A stretch of 64,000 nt of DNA. It comes from Photobacterium marinum. GTDB taxonomy: Bacteria > Pseudomonadota > Gammaproteobacteria > Enterobacterales > Vibrionaceae. Positions 25,321 to 41,119 of the stretch are shown here, piece by piece; positions within the stretch are counted from its first letter, which is position 1; the number at the start of each line of letters is the position of its first letter. The translations under genes were made by a program, and so were the position numbers. A model generated the notes under the pieces. That model made no database searches. It was not told where the DNA came from and saw nothing but the letters and a program-made list of their open reading frames with translations. Location of the stretch: NCBI RefSeq assembly GCF_000331515.1, contig NZ_AMZO01000040.1:1-64000 (forward strand), written 5' to 3'.

Positions 25321-28300
25321 ATGACAGATCAAGAGCTTAATGCTCAGGGGCTTTATGTGCCTGAAATGGAGCACGATGCCTGTGGTATCGGCTTTGTCGC
25401 CCACCTGAAGAATCGGAAATCCCACGAAATTGTCACCCAAGCCCTTGATATGCTTGCCCGGATGGAACACCGTGGCGGCCAGGGTTGCGATCCAAGCAGT
25501 GGTGACGGTGCCGGTATCCTACTTCAGAAACCTCACGAATTCTTACTTGAAGAAACCGTTAAGCTGGGTATTAAACTACCCTCATTCGAACAATACGGTG
25601 TTGGCGTCGTCCTCTTCCCCAAGGATGAATATAAACGCCAGCAGTGCCGCGATATCCTGGAACGTAACGCCAAGCGCCTCGATCTTGAAGTGATTGGCTA
25701 CCGCGTTCTGCCGGTCGACAACTCAATGATCGGTGATGACCCGCTCAGCACCGAACCACAGTTTGAACACGTCTTTATTACCGGCGGTGCCAGCCTCGAT
25801 CCAGCCGTGCTGGAGCGTAAGCTTTACGTACTACGTAACTACACCATCCGTGTCTGCCTTGAAAGCATTTCCAATATCGGCGATGACTTCTACATCAACT
25901 CGATGTCTTACAAGACCTTGGTGTACAAAGGCCAGTTGACCACCGAACAGGTGCCGCAGTACTTCCTGGATCTGCAAAACCCAACCATGGTGACAGCCCT
26001 GGCCCTGGTTCACTCGCGCTTTTCGACCAACACATTCCCGAAATGGCGCCTGGCTCAGCCTTTCCGCTACATTGCCCACAACGGCGAGATCAACACAGTT
26101 CGCGGTAACCTGAACTGGATGAAAGCCCGTGAAGCAATTCTGGAGTCGGAGCTGTTTAGCCAGCAAGAAATCGACATGCTGTTGCCAATCTGCCAGGAAA
26201 GCGGTTCGGACTCATCCAACTTCGATATGGCGCTGGAGCTTCTGGTTCTCTCCGGCCGCAGCCTGCCGCATGCCCTGATGATGCTGATCCCGGAAGCCTG
26301 GCAGGAAAACAAGAACATGGATCCGAAGCGTCGTGCTTTCTACCAGTACCACGCTAACATCATGGAGCCGTGGGACGGCCCGGCATCGGTCTGCTTCACT
26401 GACGGCGTTCAGGTTGGTGCAACCCTTGACCGTAACGGCCTGCGCCCGTCGCGCTATACCGTGACCAAAGACGACTTCCTAATCATGGCATCGGAGTCCG
26501 GTGTAGTCGAAGTCGAGCCGGAGAACATCCAGTTCCGCGGCCGCCTGCAACCTGGACGAATCTTTGTCGCCGACCTGGAGCAGGGCCGGATCATCTCAGA
26601 CGAAGAAGTCAAAGACACCATCGCGTCGGCACAGCCATATGAGCAGTGGGTTAAAGATAACCTGCTGAGCCTCAAGTCGCTGCCGGATGCTGACAACATG
26701 CACCACCAGCCGACGCCGGAACGTCTGCTGAGCCACCAGCAAGCCTTCGGTATCACCACTGAAGAAGTCAACGAGATCATTGTCCCACTGGCGAAAACCG
26801 GTTACGAGCCGCTGGGTGCCATGGGTGCCGACTGGCCGCTGGCTGTGCTGTCACACCAATCACAGCACCTGTCGAACTATTTCAAGCAGCTGTTTGCCCA
26901 GGTAACCAACCCGCCGATCGACCCGATCCGCGAGCGCATGGTGATGTCACTTAACACCTATCTGGGTAAAGATCAGAACCTGCTGACAGAAACGCCGGAG
27001 CACTGCCAGAAAGTCGAGCTGGAATCACCAGTACTTTCCAACGCCGAACTGGAAAAGCTGCGTGCTATCGATAACGAGCACCTTCAGGCCAAAACCCTGG
27101 ACATCGTTTTCCGAGCCAACGGCGAATCGGGCAAACTGGAGCGCGCACTGAAGCGTATCTGCCAGTATTCCGAAGATGCGGTAGTCGACGGCTACTCAAT
27201 CATCATCCTGACCGACCGTGCAGTAAACTCTAACCACGCGGCGATTCCTGCCATGCTGGCTGTCGGCGCGGTCCACCACCACCTGATCCGCAAAGGCCTG
27301 CGCGCCAAGTGTGACATTGTGGTTGAAACCGGTGATGCCCGCGAAACCCACCACTTTGCCACTCTGTTCGGCTACGGTGCCAATGCGGTGAACCCGTACC
27401 TGGTAACCGAAACGCTGGTCGATCTGCAGAGCAAGCGCAAACTGGATCCGGAACTGTCGACAAAAGAGCTGTTTAACAACTACCGCAAAGGTATCAATGG
27501 CGGCCTGCTTAAGATCTTCTCCAAAATGGGGATCTCGACCCTGCAGTCATACCACGGTGCCCAGATCTTCGAAGCACTGGGGATCAACAAGTCCGTTGTC
27601 GACAAATACTTTACCGGTACGGTATCGCGTATCCAGGGCCTGACGATTGACGATATCGCCAAAGAAGTCCTGATCCGTCACCGTCTGGGTTACCCGACCC
27701 GCGAAATCCCGATCAAGATGCTGGATGTCGGTGGTGTTTACCAATGGAAACAGCGTGGCGAAAAGCACCTGTTCAACCCGGAAACCATCAGCCTGCTGCA
27801 GCAGTCCACCCGCAACAAGGACTACGACCAGTTCAAGCAATATGCCCAAGCCATTGACGAGCAGGGTGACAAAGCGGCAACACTGCGAAGCCAGCTGGAA
27901 TTTATCAAGAATCCGGCCGGTTCAGTCCCGCTGGATGACGTCGAGCCAATCGAAAACATCCTCAAGCGTTTTGCTACCGGGGCGATGAGCTTTGGCTCTA
28001 TCTCCTACGAAGCGCACTCCACCCTGGCAGTCGCGATGAACCGCATCGGTGCCAAGTCGAACTCAGGTGAAGGCGGTGAAGACCCGATCCGCTTTGAGAA
28101 GAAAGACAACGGTGACTGGGAGCGCTCAGCAATCAAACAGGTAGCTTCCGGCCGCTTCGGTGTAACCTCATACTACCTGACCAACGCTGATGAAATTCAG
28201 ATCAAGATGGCTCAGGGAGCCAAACCGGGCGAAGGCGGTCAGCTACCGGGTGACAAAGTAGATGAATGGATCGGTGCAACCCGACACTCAACCCCGGGAG

Positions 28301-29868
28301 TCGGCCTGATTTCACCACCGCCGCACCACGATATTTACTCTATCGAGGATCTGGCGCAGCTGATCTACGACCTGAAAAACGCCAACCGTGCCGGACGTGT
28401 TAACGTCAAACTGGTATCGGAAGCCGGTGTCGGCACCATTGCCTCCGGTGTGGCCAAAGCAAAAGCAGACGTGGTTCTGATTGCCGGTTTCGACGGCGGT
28501 ACAGGCGCATCACCGATTTCCTCTATCCGCCATACTGGCCTGCCATGGGAGCTGGGCCTGGCTGAAACACATCAGACCCTGCTGAAAAACGGCCTGCGTA
28601 ACCGTATCGTGGTGCAGACCGACGGTCAGATGAAGACCCCGCGCGACCTTGCGGTAGCAACTCTGCTGGGTGCTGAGGAATGGGGCGTGGCAACAGCGGC
28701 TCTGGTTGTTGAAGGCTGTATCATGATGCGTAAGTGTCATAAGAACACCTGCCCGGTCGGTATCGCTACCCAGAACAAGACCCTGCGTGAGCGCTTCGAC
28801 GGTCGTGTTGAAGACGTAGTTACCTTCTTCAAATACATGGCACAGGGCCTGCGTGAAATCATGGCAGAACTAGGCTTCCGTACTATCGACGAAATGGTCG
28901 GCCAGGCTCAGAAGCTGAAACTGCGTGAAGACATTGAGCACTGGAAATACCAGAACCTGGATCTGAGCCCGGTACTGCACATCGAGCAGCCGCGTGAAGA
29001 AGACGGCGTGTACAACCAGCGCGAACAGAATCACAACCTGGAAGCGGTTCTGGACCGCAAGCTGATCGAAACAGCGGCTCCGGCACTGAGCGAAGGCAAA
29101 CAAGTGGATGCCGAATTCGACATCATCAACACCGACCGCAGTACCGGTACCATGCTGTCGAACGAGATTTCGAAAGTCTACAAGGACCAGGGACTGCCAC
29201 AGCCGATGAACATCAAGTTCAATGGTTCGGCGGGCCAGAGCTTCGGAGCATTCCTGGCGAAAGGCGTGAAGTTCGAAGTGGAAGGTGATGCCAACGACTA
29301 CTGGGGCAAAGGCCTGTCCGGCGGTACGCTGGTTCTTTACCCGGATGCCAACTCAGGCCTGATCCCAGAAGACAACATTGTTGTCGGTAACGTCTGCTTC
29401 TACGGTGCAACCTCTGGCGAATCCTACATCCGCGGCCTGGCCGGCGAACGTTTCTGTGTTCGTAACTCAGGTGCGAAAGTGGTTGTCGAGGGCGTCGGTG
29501 ACCACGGTTGTGAATACATGACCGGCGGTGTCGCTGTCATCCTGGGCCAGACCGGACGTAACTTTGCCGCAGGTATGAGCGGCGGTGTGGCGTATGTCTG
29601 GGATCAGTATGGTGACTTCGAAACCAAACTTAACCCGGAACTGGTTGACCTGGACCCAATCGAGCAGGAAGACCGTGAGTTACTACAGTCAATGCTGACC
29701 AAACATGTTGAGCATACCGGGAGTACAGTGGCGCAGACTTTCCTTGATAACTTCGATGCAAATCTGGAGAAGATGGTGAAAGTCATGCCGCGCGACTACA
29801 AGGCTGTACTACAAAATCGCAAAGCGGAAGCAGAAAACAAGGAAGAGCTGGAGGCCGTGAATGGGTAA
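25321..29868 (+). CDS. gltB: Glutamate synthase (NADPH) large subunit, first copy
   Basis: Large subunit of GOGAT, which transfers the amide of glutamine to 2-oxoglutarate to make two glutamates. The 1515-residue protein has an N-terminal class II glutamine amidotransferase domain whose nucleophile Cys21 (MEHDACGIGF) is exposed after removal of a 20-residue propeptide. A central domain follows, then the FMN/2-oxoglutarate synthase domain (GGTGASPISSIRHTGLPWELG), a 3Fe-4S cluster motif (Cys1133, Cys1139, Cys1144) and a C-terminal GXGXG beta-helix. It is one of two complete GOGATs in this window. Its sequence type differs from the second copy, which is closer to E. coli GltB. It overlaps gltD1 by 8 nt. 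Confidence 0.97.
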   Translation: MTDQELNAQGLYVPEMEHDACGIGFVAHLKNRKSHEIVTQALDMLARMEHRGGQGCDPSSGDGAGILLQKPHEFLLEETVKLGIKLPSFEQYGVGVVLFPKDEYKRQQCRDILERNAKRLDLEVIGYRVLPVDNSMIGDDPLSTEPQFEHVFITGGASLDPAVLERKLYVLRNYTIRVCLESISNIGDDFYINSMSYKTLVYKGQLTTEQVPQYFLDLQNPTMVTALALVHSRFSTNTFPKWRLAQPFRYIAHNGEINTVRGNLNWMKAREAILESELFSQQEIDMLLPICQESGSDSSNFDMALELLVLSGRSLPHALMMLIPEAWQENKNMDPKRRAFYQYHANIMEPWDGPASVCFTDGVQVGATLDRNGLRPSRYTVTKDDFLIMASESGVVEVEPENIQFRGRLQPGRIFVADLEQGRIISDEEVKDTIASAQPYEQWVKDNLLSLKSLPDADNMHHQPTPERLLSHQQAFGITTEEVNEIIVPLAKTGYEPLGAMGADWPLAVLSHQSQHLSNYFKQLFAQVTNPPIDPIRERMVMSLNTYLGKDQNLLTETPEHCQKVELESPVLSNAELEKLRAIDNEHLQAKTLDIVFRANGESGKLERALKRICQYSEDAVVDGYSIIILTDRAVNSNHAAIPAMLAVGAVHHHLIRKGLRAKCDIVVETGDARETHHFATLFGYGANAVNPYLVTETLVDLQSKRKLDPELSTKELFNNYRKGINGGLLKIFSKMGISTLQSYHGAQIFEALGINKSVVDKYFTGTVSRIQGLTIDDIAKEVLIRHRLGYPTREIPIKMLDVGGVYQWKQRGEKHLFNPETISLLQQSTRNKDYDQFKQYAQAIDEQGDKAATLRSQLEFIKNPAGSVPLDDVEPIENILKRFATGAMSFGSISYEAHSTLAVAMNRIGAKSNSGEGGEDPIRFEKKDNGDWERSAIKQVASGRFGVTSYYLTNADEIQIKMAQGAKPGEGGQLPGDKVDEWIGATRHSTPGVGLISPPPHHDIYSIEDLAQLIYDLKNANRAGRVNVKLVSEAGVGTIASGVAKAKADVVLIAGFDGGTGASPISSIRHTGLPWELGLAETHQTLLKNGLRNRIVVQTDGQMKTPRDLAVATLLGAEEWGVATAALVVEGCIMMRKCHKNTCPVGIATQNKTLRERFDGRVEDVVTFFKYMAQGLREIMAELGFRTIDEMVGQAQKLKLREDIEHWKYQNLDLSPVLHIEQPREEDGVYNQREQNHNLEAVLDRKLIETAAPALSEGKQVDAEFDIINTDRSTGTMLSNEISKVYKDQGLPQPMNIKFNGSAGQSFGAFLAKGVKFEVEGDANDYWGKGLSGGTLVLYPDANSGLIPEDNIVVGNVCFYGATSGESYIRGLAGERFCVRNSGAKVVVEGVGDHGCEYMTGGVAVILGQTGRNFAAGMSGGVAYVWDQYGDFETKLNPELVDLDPIEQEDRELLQSMLTKHVEHTGSTVAQTFLDNFDANLEKMVKVMPRDYKAVLQNRKAEAENKEELEAVNG

Positions 29869-31333
29869 GCCTACTGGATTTTTGGAATTTGGCCGTGAGC
29901 TGCCACAAAAACTGGATCCGAGCGTACGGATCCAGGACAACAAAGAGTTTGTCCTGAACAAAGAGTTTGGTGACAAAATCAATACTCAGGCATCACGCTG
30001 CATGGACTGTGGCGTGCCGTTCTGCCACAACTCCTGCCCGCTGGGTAATATCATCCCAGAGTTCAATGACGCGGTATACCGCGACAGCTGGGAAGAAGCG
30101 TGGAACATCCTGAGTTCAACCAACAACTTTCCGGAATTTACCGGCCGGGTTTGCCCGGCCCCTTGTGAAAGCGGCTGTGTGCTTGGTATCAATCAGGATC
30201 CAATCACCATCTGCAACATCGAGAAAACCATTGTCGAAACAGCCTACCGGGAAGGTTACGCCAAGCCGAAAAAGCCGCGTGCCCGTACCGGAAAAACCGT
30301 CGCTATCATCGGTTCCGGCCCGGCTGGGCTGGCAGCGGCAGAGCAGCTCAACAGTGCTGGTCACTGCGTAACTGTATTTGAGCGTGACGAAAAAGTCGGT
30401 GGCCTGCTGCGCTTCGGGATCCCGGATTTCAAGCTCGGCATGGACATCATTGACCGCAAGGTTGCCCTGATGGCAGAGGCCGGGATCAAGTTTGAAGTGA
30501 ATGCCCATATCGGCGTCGACATCAACGCCCAGCAACTACGTCAGGATTTTGATGTGGTGCTGCTGACCGGCGGCTCAACCGTACCTCGGAACCTGCCGAT
30601 CCCGGGGCGCGACCTTCAAGGTGTTCACTTCGCCATGGAATTCCTGGCCCAGAACAACCGTCGCGCTAACGATATGGACCTGAAAGCCGAAGAAATCCAC
30701 GCCAAAGGCAAGCATGTGGTTGTCATCGGCGGCGGTGATACCGGCTCTGACTGTGTCGGTACCTCAAATCGCCATGGTGCAGCCAGCATCACTCAGGTTG
30801 AAATCATGCCTGTGCCATCGGAAAAACGCCCGGTCAGCCAACCGTGGCCGTCATACCCGACAATCCTGCGCACCTCGACTTCTCACGAAGAAGGCTGTGA
30901 GCGCCATTGGAACATCCTGACCAAGGAGTTTATCGGTGATGACAGCGGCAACCTGACCGCACTCCGCATTGCAGATATTCAGTGGGAAGAAGCAAAAGCG
31001 GGTGAACGTCCGGGCTTTACCGAGATTGATGGCTCAGAACGCATCATTCCATGTGATATGGCTTTCCTGGCAATGGGCTTCCTTCACCCGGAACCGACCG
31101 GCGTGCTGGCCCAGCTGGATATCAAACTGGATGAGCGCGGCAATGTCGCGACCAACGGCTTTGCTACCAACCAGAAAGGCGTGTTTGCTGCCGGTGACAT
31201 GCGTACCGGCCAGTCCTTGGTTGTACGTTGTATCAGCGAAGGCAGGGAATGTGCCCGTGAAATCGATGATTACCTGATGGGTAATTCCAATCTGGAAGCA
31301 AAAGCGGATTCACTTATGCTGTCTAAAGGCTAA
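29861..31333 (+). CDS. gltD: Glutamate synthase small subunit, first copy
   Basis: NADPH-oxidising, FAD-containing small subunit that feeds electrons to its GltB. The 490-residue protein has two 4Fe-4S-type cysteine sets (Cys47, 50, 55, 59 and Cys98, 102, 106), an FAD-binding GSGPAGLAAAEQ motif near residue 150 and an NADPH-binding VVIGGGDTGSDC motif. A second FAD motif (FAAGDMRTGQSLV) lies near the C-terminus. The ATG overlaps the end of gltB1 by 8 nt, so translation is coupled and stoichiometry set. The operon ends at a strong terminator. Confidence 0.97.
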   Translation: MGKPTGFLEFGRELPQKLDPSVRIQDNKEFVLNKEFGDKINTQASRCMDCGVPFCHNSCPLGNIIPEFNDAVYRDSWEEAWNILSSTNNFPEFTGRVCPAPCESGCVLGINQDPITICNIEKTIVETAYREGYAKPKKPRARTGKTVAIIGSGPAGLAAAEQLNSAGHCVTVFERDEKVGGLLRFGIPDFKLGMDIIDRKVALMAEAGIKFEVNAHIGVDINAQQLRQDFDVVLLTGGSTVPRNLPIPGRDLQGVHFAMEFLAQNNRRANDMDLKAEEIHAKGKHVVVIGGGDTGSDCVGTSNRHGAASITQVEIMPVPSEKRPVSQPWPSYPTILRTSTSHEEGCERHWNILTKEFIGDDSGNLTALRIADIQWEEAKAGERPGFTEIDGSERIIPCDMAFLAMGFLHPEPTGVLAQLDIKLDERGNVATNGFATNQKGVFAAGDMRTGQSLVVRCISEGRECAREIDDYLMGNSNLEAKADSLMLSKG

Positions 31334-31769
31334 TTTTATTCACTTTTGTTCTACCGAATCAGCCAGCTCCCAGGAGCTGGCTTTTTATTACCACTCAAAC
31401 CAGCCCGGCATGGCAAACCGTGGCACAGCAACAATTCAAGCTCATTAAATCATTATTGCATAACTGCTATCCGTAATAATCCGTCACCATCCCGAGAAAA
31501 CGCCGACTTTTCATACCCTTCCCTGTCTATATCGCACCACACAAAATGTAAACACAATGTGTCACGACAGTAAAAAATAAACAATCCCAACCAGTTACCA
31601 TAAGGCTTCTGACCTGTTTTTTACCCCGTTCGGCTTGTGATGAATATTTGACCTTTTTGTAAATTCTCGTTAACTTCATCTATTGCTGAATAGCAGAAAA
31701 GGTGATCAGGGAGATTGCCATAAATATGCAGTAACGCTGTCCGGAGGGCAGAAGCAAGGGAGAGTTGCA
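31334..31769 (+). other. Intergenic region between the two glutamate synthase operons
   Basis: Contains the gltD1 terminator and the gltB2 promoter region. TTGACC at 31648-31653 and TAACTT at 31671-31676 with 17-bp spacing are a weak promoter match. A reading frame open from 31683 simply extends gltB2 upstream and has no ribosome-binding site. Confidence 0.45.
31361..31388 (+). terminator. Terminator of the gltB1-gltD1 operon
   Basis: Perfect 10-bp stem AGCCAGCTCC / GGAGCTGGCT followed by T5, 28 bp after the gltD1 stop codon. Confidence 0.93.
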
Positions 31770-37660
<5,891 letters not shown>

Positions 37661-37684
37661 CCCACATCGGCCAACCAACAAAAC

Positions 37685-37725
37685 CGGGAACAGTGGTATA
37701 ACACCACCGTTCCCGATTTTAATTT
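37685..37725 (+). terminator. Terminator of the gltB2-gltD2 operon
   Basis: CGGGAAC / GTTCCCG outer stem with an inner GTGGT/ACCAC extension, then ATTTTAATTT. Confidence 0.88.
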
Positions 37726-37752
37726 CTTCGTGTTACAATTCCTCGCACATTA

Positions 37753-37768
37753 ACTCCCAAGCGGGAGT
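37753..37768 (+). promoter_or_regulatory. Small hairpin in the mtnN leader
   Basis: ACTCCC aagc GGGAGT, 30 bp before the mtnN start codon. It is too small to be any riboswitch I know and may affect translation or mRNA stability. Confidence 0.3.
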
Positions 37769-37797
37769 CCGGATCCACAGACAAGAGAACAGTATTG

Positions 37798-38496
37798 ATG
37801 AAAATCGGCATTATTGGCGCGATGGAGCAGGAAGTTGCCATCCTGAAAGAGCAACTGACTAACAGCGAAACTCACCACAAAGCAGGTTGTACCTTCTATA
37901 CCGGTAAGCTAAATGGTGCTGATGTTATTCTGCTGCAATCCGGTATCGGTAAAGTAGCAGCTGCGGTAGGTACAGCGGTACTGCTTGAAGTATTCCAGCC
38001 GGATCTGGTTCTGAACACAGGCTCGGCAGGCGGCTTTGATTCAAGCCTGAGCGTTGGTGATGTCGTAATTTCAACCGAAGTTCGTTACCACGATGCAGAT
38101 GTAACGGCATTTGGCTACGAAATCGGCCAGATGGCTCAGCAGCCAGCTTCTTTCATCTCTGATGCCAAGCTAATGGACACAGCTGAAAAAGCACTGGAAA
38201 GCATGGAAAACATGCACGCAGTTCGCGGCCTGATCTGCACCGGCGATGCTTTTGTTTGTACTGAAGCAAAACAAAACTTCATCCGTGAAAACTTCCCGTC
38301 AGTGGTTGCTGTAGAAATGGAAGCAGCCGCTATTGCTCAGGCATGTCACCAGTTCGATATTCCGTTCGTTGTTGTTCGCGCTATCTCTGACGTAGCTGAC
38401 AAAGAGTCACCAATGAGCTTTGAAGAATTCCTGCCACTGGCAGCGAAAAGCTCTTCAGTGATGGTTGAGAAAATGGTTGAGCTGCTGAACCAGTAA
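37798..38496 (+). CDS. mtnN: 5'-methylthioadenosine/S-adenosylhomocysteine nucleosidase
   Basis: Hydrolyses MTA and SAH (Pfs activity) to adenine and the thioribose or ribosyl-homocysteine moiety. It detoxifies products of SAM metabolism and supplies the substrate for LuxS and AI-2. The 232-residue protein has the start [13 protein letters not shown] (general acid/base Glu), the nucleoside motif NTGSAGGF, the [10 protein letters not shown] ribose-binding stretch and the catalytic Asp in [10 protein letters not shown] use the ATG at 37798; a TTG directly before it is not needed. It overlaps the following cbiB-like gene by one base (TAATG). Confidence 0.97.
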   Translation: MKIGIIGAMEQEVAILKEQLTNSETHHKAGCTFYTGKLNGADVILLQSGIGKVAAAVGTAVLLEVFQPDLVLNTGSAGGFDSSLSVGDVVISTEVRYHDADVTAFGYEIGQMAQQPASFISDAKLMDTAEKALESMENMHAVRGLICTGDAFVCTEAKQNFIRENFPSVVAVEMEAAAIAQACHQFDIPFVVVRAISDVADKESPMSFEEFLPLAAKSSSVMVEKMVELLNQ

Positions 38497-39452
38497 TGAC
38501 CGAGACCCTCGCGTTTCTCAACGAAAACAGCTCCCTGCTGGTCTTGTGGGGAGCTATCGCCATGCAATGGCTGCTCCCTATTCCAGCCCAGCTCCACCCG
38601 CTGCAACTCTGGCAGCAACTGGCTGTTCTTATCGCCGACAAGGTGAACAAACCCGACGATCTTTACCGGCAACGACAGCTCTCCGGCTGGCTGGCCTGGT
38701 CGATGATGTGGCTGACCGTCCTGGTGCTGCTGCTCGCCCTGTCTCAGCTGGTATGGATAGACAGTGCTTTCCAACTGGTATTGTTATGGCTGGCACTGGA
38801 CTGGCGCAACACGGCCAAATTCAGCAAGCGTTTTATCCGCGCCTTCAGCCGGGAAGACAAAGCTTATTGCCGCCAGTTACTGGAAGGTCAGCTGAACCGT
38901 GATACCAGTAACCTATCGCTACTCGGGCTCGGTAAAGCCGCCGCAGAAACTCAGCTGCTCGCTTACGGGCGCCTGGTGGCAGGTGTCCTGTTCTGGTATG
39001 CCCTCACCGGCGGGATCGGCGCTCTGATGTACCGCCTGGCAATTGGCATGGCCCGAGCCTGGTCACCGAGCCGTGAACGTTACCATGTTTTCGGTCAGGC
39101 TGCGGTGCGTATCCTTGCCGTGCTAGACATAATTCCGCTCCGCATTTTTGCTTTACTAATCTGTATCGGCCATAACAGCAAGACCGCTTTACAGGGAATT
39201 ACCCGCCAGGGTGAAAACTGGCTGCTGCCTGGTCCCGGCTGGTTGCTGGCAGCAACAGGCCACAAGTTGTCACTCTCTCTCGGTGGGCCGGCTATCTATG
39301 AAAAACATAAAATGGAACGCCCTCGCCTCGGTGGTAAAATCGCCCCAGCAGCCCTGCACTTAGCGCAAATAGAAAAGATTGCCACTACCCGACTGGTTGG
39401 CTGGCTGGCTATTCAAAGCGTATTGATTGTAATCTTCCAGGGAGCCTTTTAA
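38496..39452 (+). CDS. CobD/CbiB-family cobalamin biosynthesis membrane protein
   Basis: A 318-residue integral membrane protein with four to five hydrophobic segments and the CbiB-family motifs RLAIGMARAWSPSRERYHVFGQ and GGPAIYEKHKMERPRLG. True CbiB joins aminopropanol (or its phosphate) to adenosylcobyric acid. Here it sits in an operon with btuF and mtnN, with no other corrin synthesis genes in view. It may serve salvage of imported corrinoids rather than de novo synthesis. The start is coupled to the mtnN stop. Homologues in this gene order are usual in Vibrio. Confidence 0.82.
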   Translation: MTETLAFLNENSSLLVLWGAIAMQWLLPIPAQLHPLQLWQQLAVLIADKVNKPDDLYRQRQLSGWLAWSMMWLTVLVLLLALSQLVWIDSAFQLVLLWLALDWRNTAKFSKRFIRAFSREDKAYCRQLLEGQLNRDTSNLSLLGLGKAAAETQLLAYGRLVAGVLFWYALTGGIGALMYRLAIGMARAWSPSRERYHVFGQAAVRILAVLDIIPLRIFALLICIGHNSKTALQGITRQGENWLLPGPGWLLAATGHKLSLSLGGPAIYEKHKMERPRLGGKIAPAALHLAQIEKIATTRLVGWLAIQSVLIVIFQGAF

Positions 39453-40289
39453 ATGCACCGGCTTTATCAACTGATCCCGCTATGTCTTCTTCTGGTTTCA
39501 TCTCTGTCTTTTGCCGCAAATCAGGTTCAGCGGGTGATTAGCCTTTCGCCCCATACTACTGAGCTGGCTTATGCCGCCGGGCTGGGTGACAAGCTGATTG
39601 CAGCCAGTGACTACAGTGACTACCCGAAAGCGGCCAAATCCCTTGAGCGGGTCGCCAATTTTCGCGGTATCAAGCTTGAGCGTATTGTTGCCCTCAGGCC
39701 GGATTTGATCTTGGCCTGGAAAGGAGGCAACCCAACCCGCGAAATGACCAAGCTGGAACAGCTCGGCTTCAATATTTTCTACTCCAGTCCGGTCGAGCTG
39801 GCTGATATCGCCGATACCATTGAGGCTCTGGGTCAGTATTCAGAACAGCCAAACATTGCCAACCATAATGCCAGTGAGCTTCGCGCTAAACTGACCGAGC
39901 TAAAAAGCAGACATAAAAATCTCCGTCCGATCAGTTATTTTTACCAGCTCAGCAGCTCTCCGATTATCACAGTCAACGACAACAGCTGGCCAAGCCAGGT
40001 ATTTTCGCTTTGCGGTGGTAAAAATATTTTTGCCGACAGCCCGGCAGCTTACCCGCAAATTTCCGAAGAACAGGTTGTCGTCCGCCAGCCGGAAGTGATT
40101 TTCAGCACTCAGCACGCCGGTACCCAAACCGGGATCTGGCAGCAATGGCAGGGTAAACTTCCCGCTGTCGATAACCGACACATATTTAATCTTCAGGCTG
40201 ACTGGCTCAACCGCCCGACCCCTCGCACCGTAAATGCCTTGGAAGAAGTATGTAACTACTTTGATATAGTTAGAAAAAATACTCTTTAA
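39453..40289 (+). CDS. btuF: Vitamin B12 ABC transporter periplasmic binding protein
   Basis: Periplasmic binding protein for cobalamin, partner of BtuCD, which is not in the window. The 278-residue precursor has a signal peptide ([21 protein letters not shown]) and the class III periplasmic-binding (TroA-like) pattern [19 protein letters not shown], then [13 protein letters not shown] and a C-terminal [17 protein letters not shown]. The ATG directly follows the cbiB-like stop codon, so all three genes mtnN-cbiB-btuF form one operon. I see no cobalamin riboswitch upstream. Confidence 0.9.
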   Translation: MHRLYQLIPLCLLLVSSLSFAANQVQRVISLSPHTTELAYAAGLGDKLIAASDYSDYPKAAKSLERVANFRGIKLERIVALRPDLILAWKGGNPTREMTKLEQLGFNIFYSSPVELADIADTIEALGQYSEQPNIANHNASELRAKLTELKSRHKNLRPISYFYQLSSSPIITVNDNSWPSQVFSLCGGKNIFADSPAAYPQISEEQVVVRQPEVIFSTQHAGTQTGIWQQWQGKLPAVDNRHIFNLQADWLNRPTPRTVNALEEVCNYFDIVRKNTL

Positions 40290-40405
40290 CAGGGTGTCAA
40301 CAATCATTGTGAAAGTGCTCACAAAGCAACCGTATCAAGTTGTACCTGTGGCGATTCGTCGTACAATCTCAGCTATTCGTTTTCTCTGAGCTTACAGGTA
40401 CAAAC

Positions 40406-41017
40406 ATGCTTATATACTTTCTCGATATGTTTGGCACCGCTGTGTTTGCCGCATCTGGTGTTATTTTGGCGGGCCGCCTTCGCATGGACCCGTTCGGTGT
40501 TGTTGTACTGGCCAGCGTGACAGCTATCGGGGGCGGAACCATCCGTGACATGGCTCTTGGAGCCACACCGGTATTCTGGATCACTGATACCAACTACCTC
40601 TGGGTTATTTTTGTTACCTGTTTAATCTCAATGATGATTATCCGTCGCCCAAGGCAAATTCCCTGGTATTTCCTGCCAGTTGCTGATGCTATCGGCCTCG
40701 CCGTCTTTGTTGCTATCGGGGTGGAAAAAGCACTGCGCTTTGAGGCCTCGCCAATGGTAGCGGTGATCATGGGCGTGATGACAGGTTGCGGCGGCGGTTT
40801 GATCCGTGATGTTCTGGCCCGAGAAATCCCGATGGTACTGCGAACTGAAGTTTACGCCACTGCCTGTATTCTCGGCGGTATTGTTCATACCTCAGCTCTG
40901 GCTATCCATGTTGATTCAACCGTGGCAACCATGGCTGGTATTATCACCACCTTAACGATCCGCCTGACGGCAATTCGCTGGCACCTGTCGTTACCGGCCT
41001 TTGCTCCGAGACAATGA
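40406..41017 (+). CDS. yadS: TRIC-type membrane protein YadS
   Basis: A 203-residue inner-membrane protein of the YadS/UPF0126 family, related to eukaryotic TRIC cation channels. The two repeated halves each hold a glycine-rich helix: [13 protein letters not shown] in the first, [17 protein letters not shown] in the second. These duplicated GGG-IRD motifs are the family hallmark. I start at the ATG at 40406 because it leads straight into the first membrane helix and has ACAGG upstream; a 22-residue N-terminal extension from an earlier codon is not supported. Family proposals include glycine transport and K+ channel activity. It is about 115 bp after btuF, probably with its own promoter. Confidence 0.88.
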   Translation: MLIYFLDMFGTAVFAASGVILAGRLRMDPFGVVVLASVTAIGGGTIRDMALGATPVFWITDTNYLWVIFVTCLISMMIIRRPRQIPWYFLPVADAIGLAVFVAIGVEKALRFEASPMVAVIMGVMTGCGGGLIRDVLAREIPMVLRTEVYATACILGGIVHTSALAIHVDSTVATMAGIITTLTIRLTAIRWHLSLPAFAPRQ

Positions 41018-41065
41018 GTAAAATCGGATAAGGTCAGTTTGACCCGTATTGAAAAATAATGAGCA

Positions 41066-41094
41066 CAAAAAAGGCGCCCTACGGCGCCTTTTTC
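41066..41094. terminator. Bidirectional terminator between yadS and tyrS
   Basis: AAAAAGGCGCC / GGCGCCTTTTT with a 4-nt loop and A/T runs on both sides, between convergent genes. Confidence 0.95.
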
Positions 41095-41119
41095 AATTCT
41101 CTCGATTACTTCTAAGCAA

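Noticed and set aside
37661-39452. Cobalamin riboswitch before the mtnN-cbiB-btuF operon
   Set aside because: The mtnN leader is only about 130 bp including the previous terminator, with one small hairpin and no B12-box sequence that I can see.
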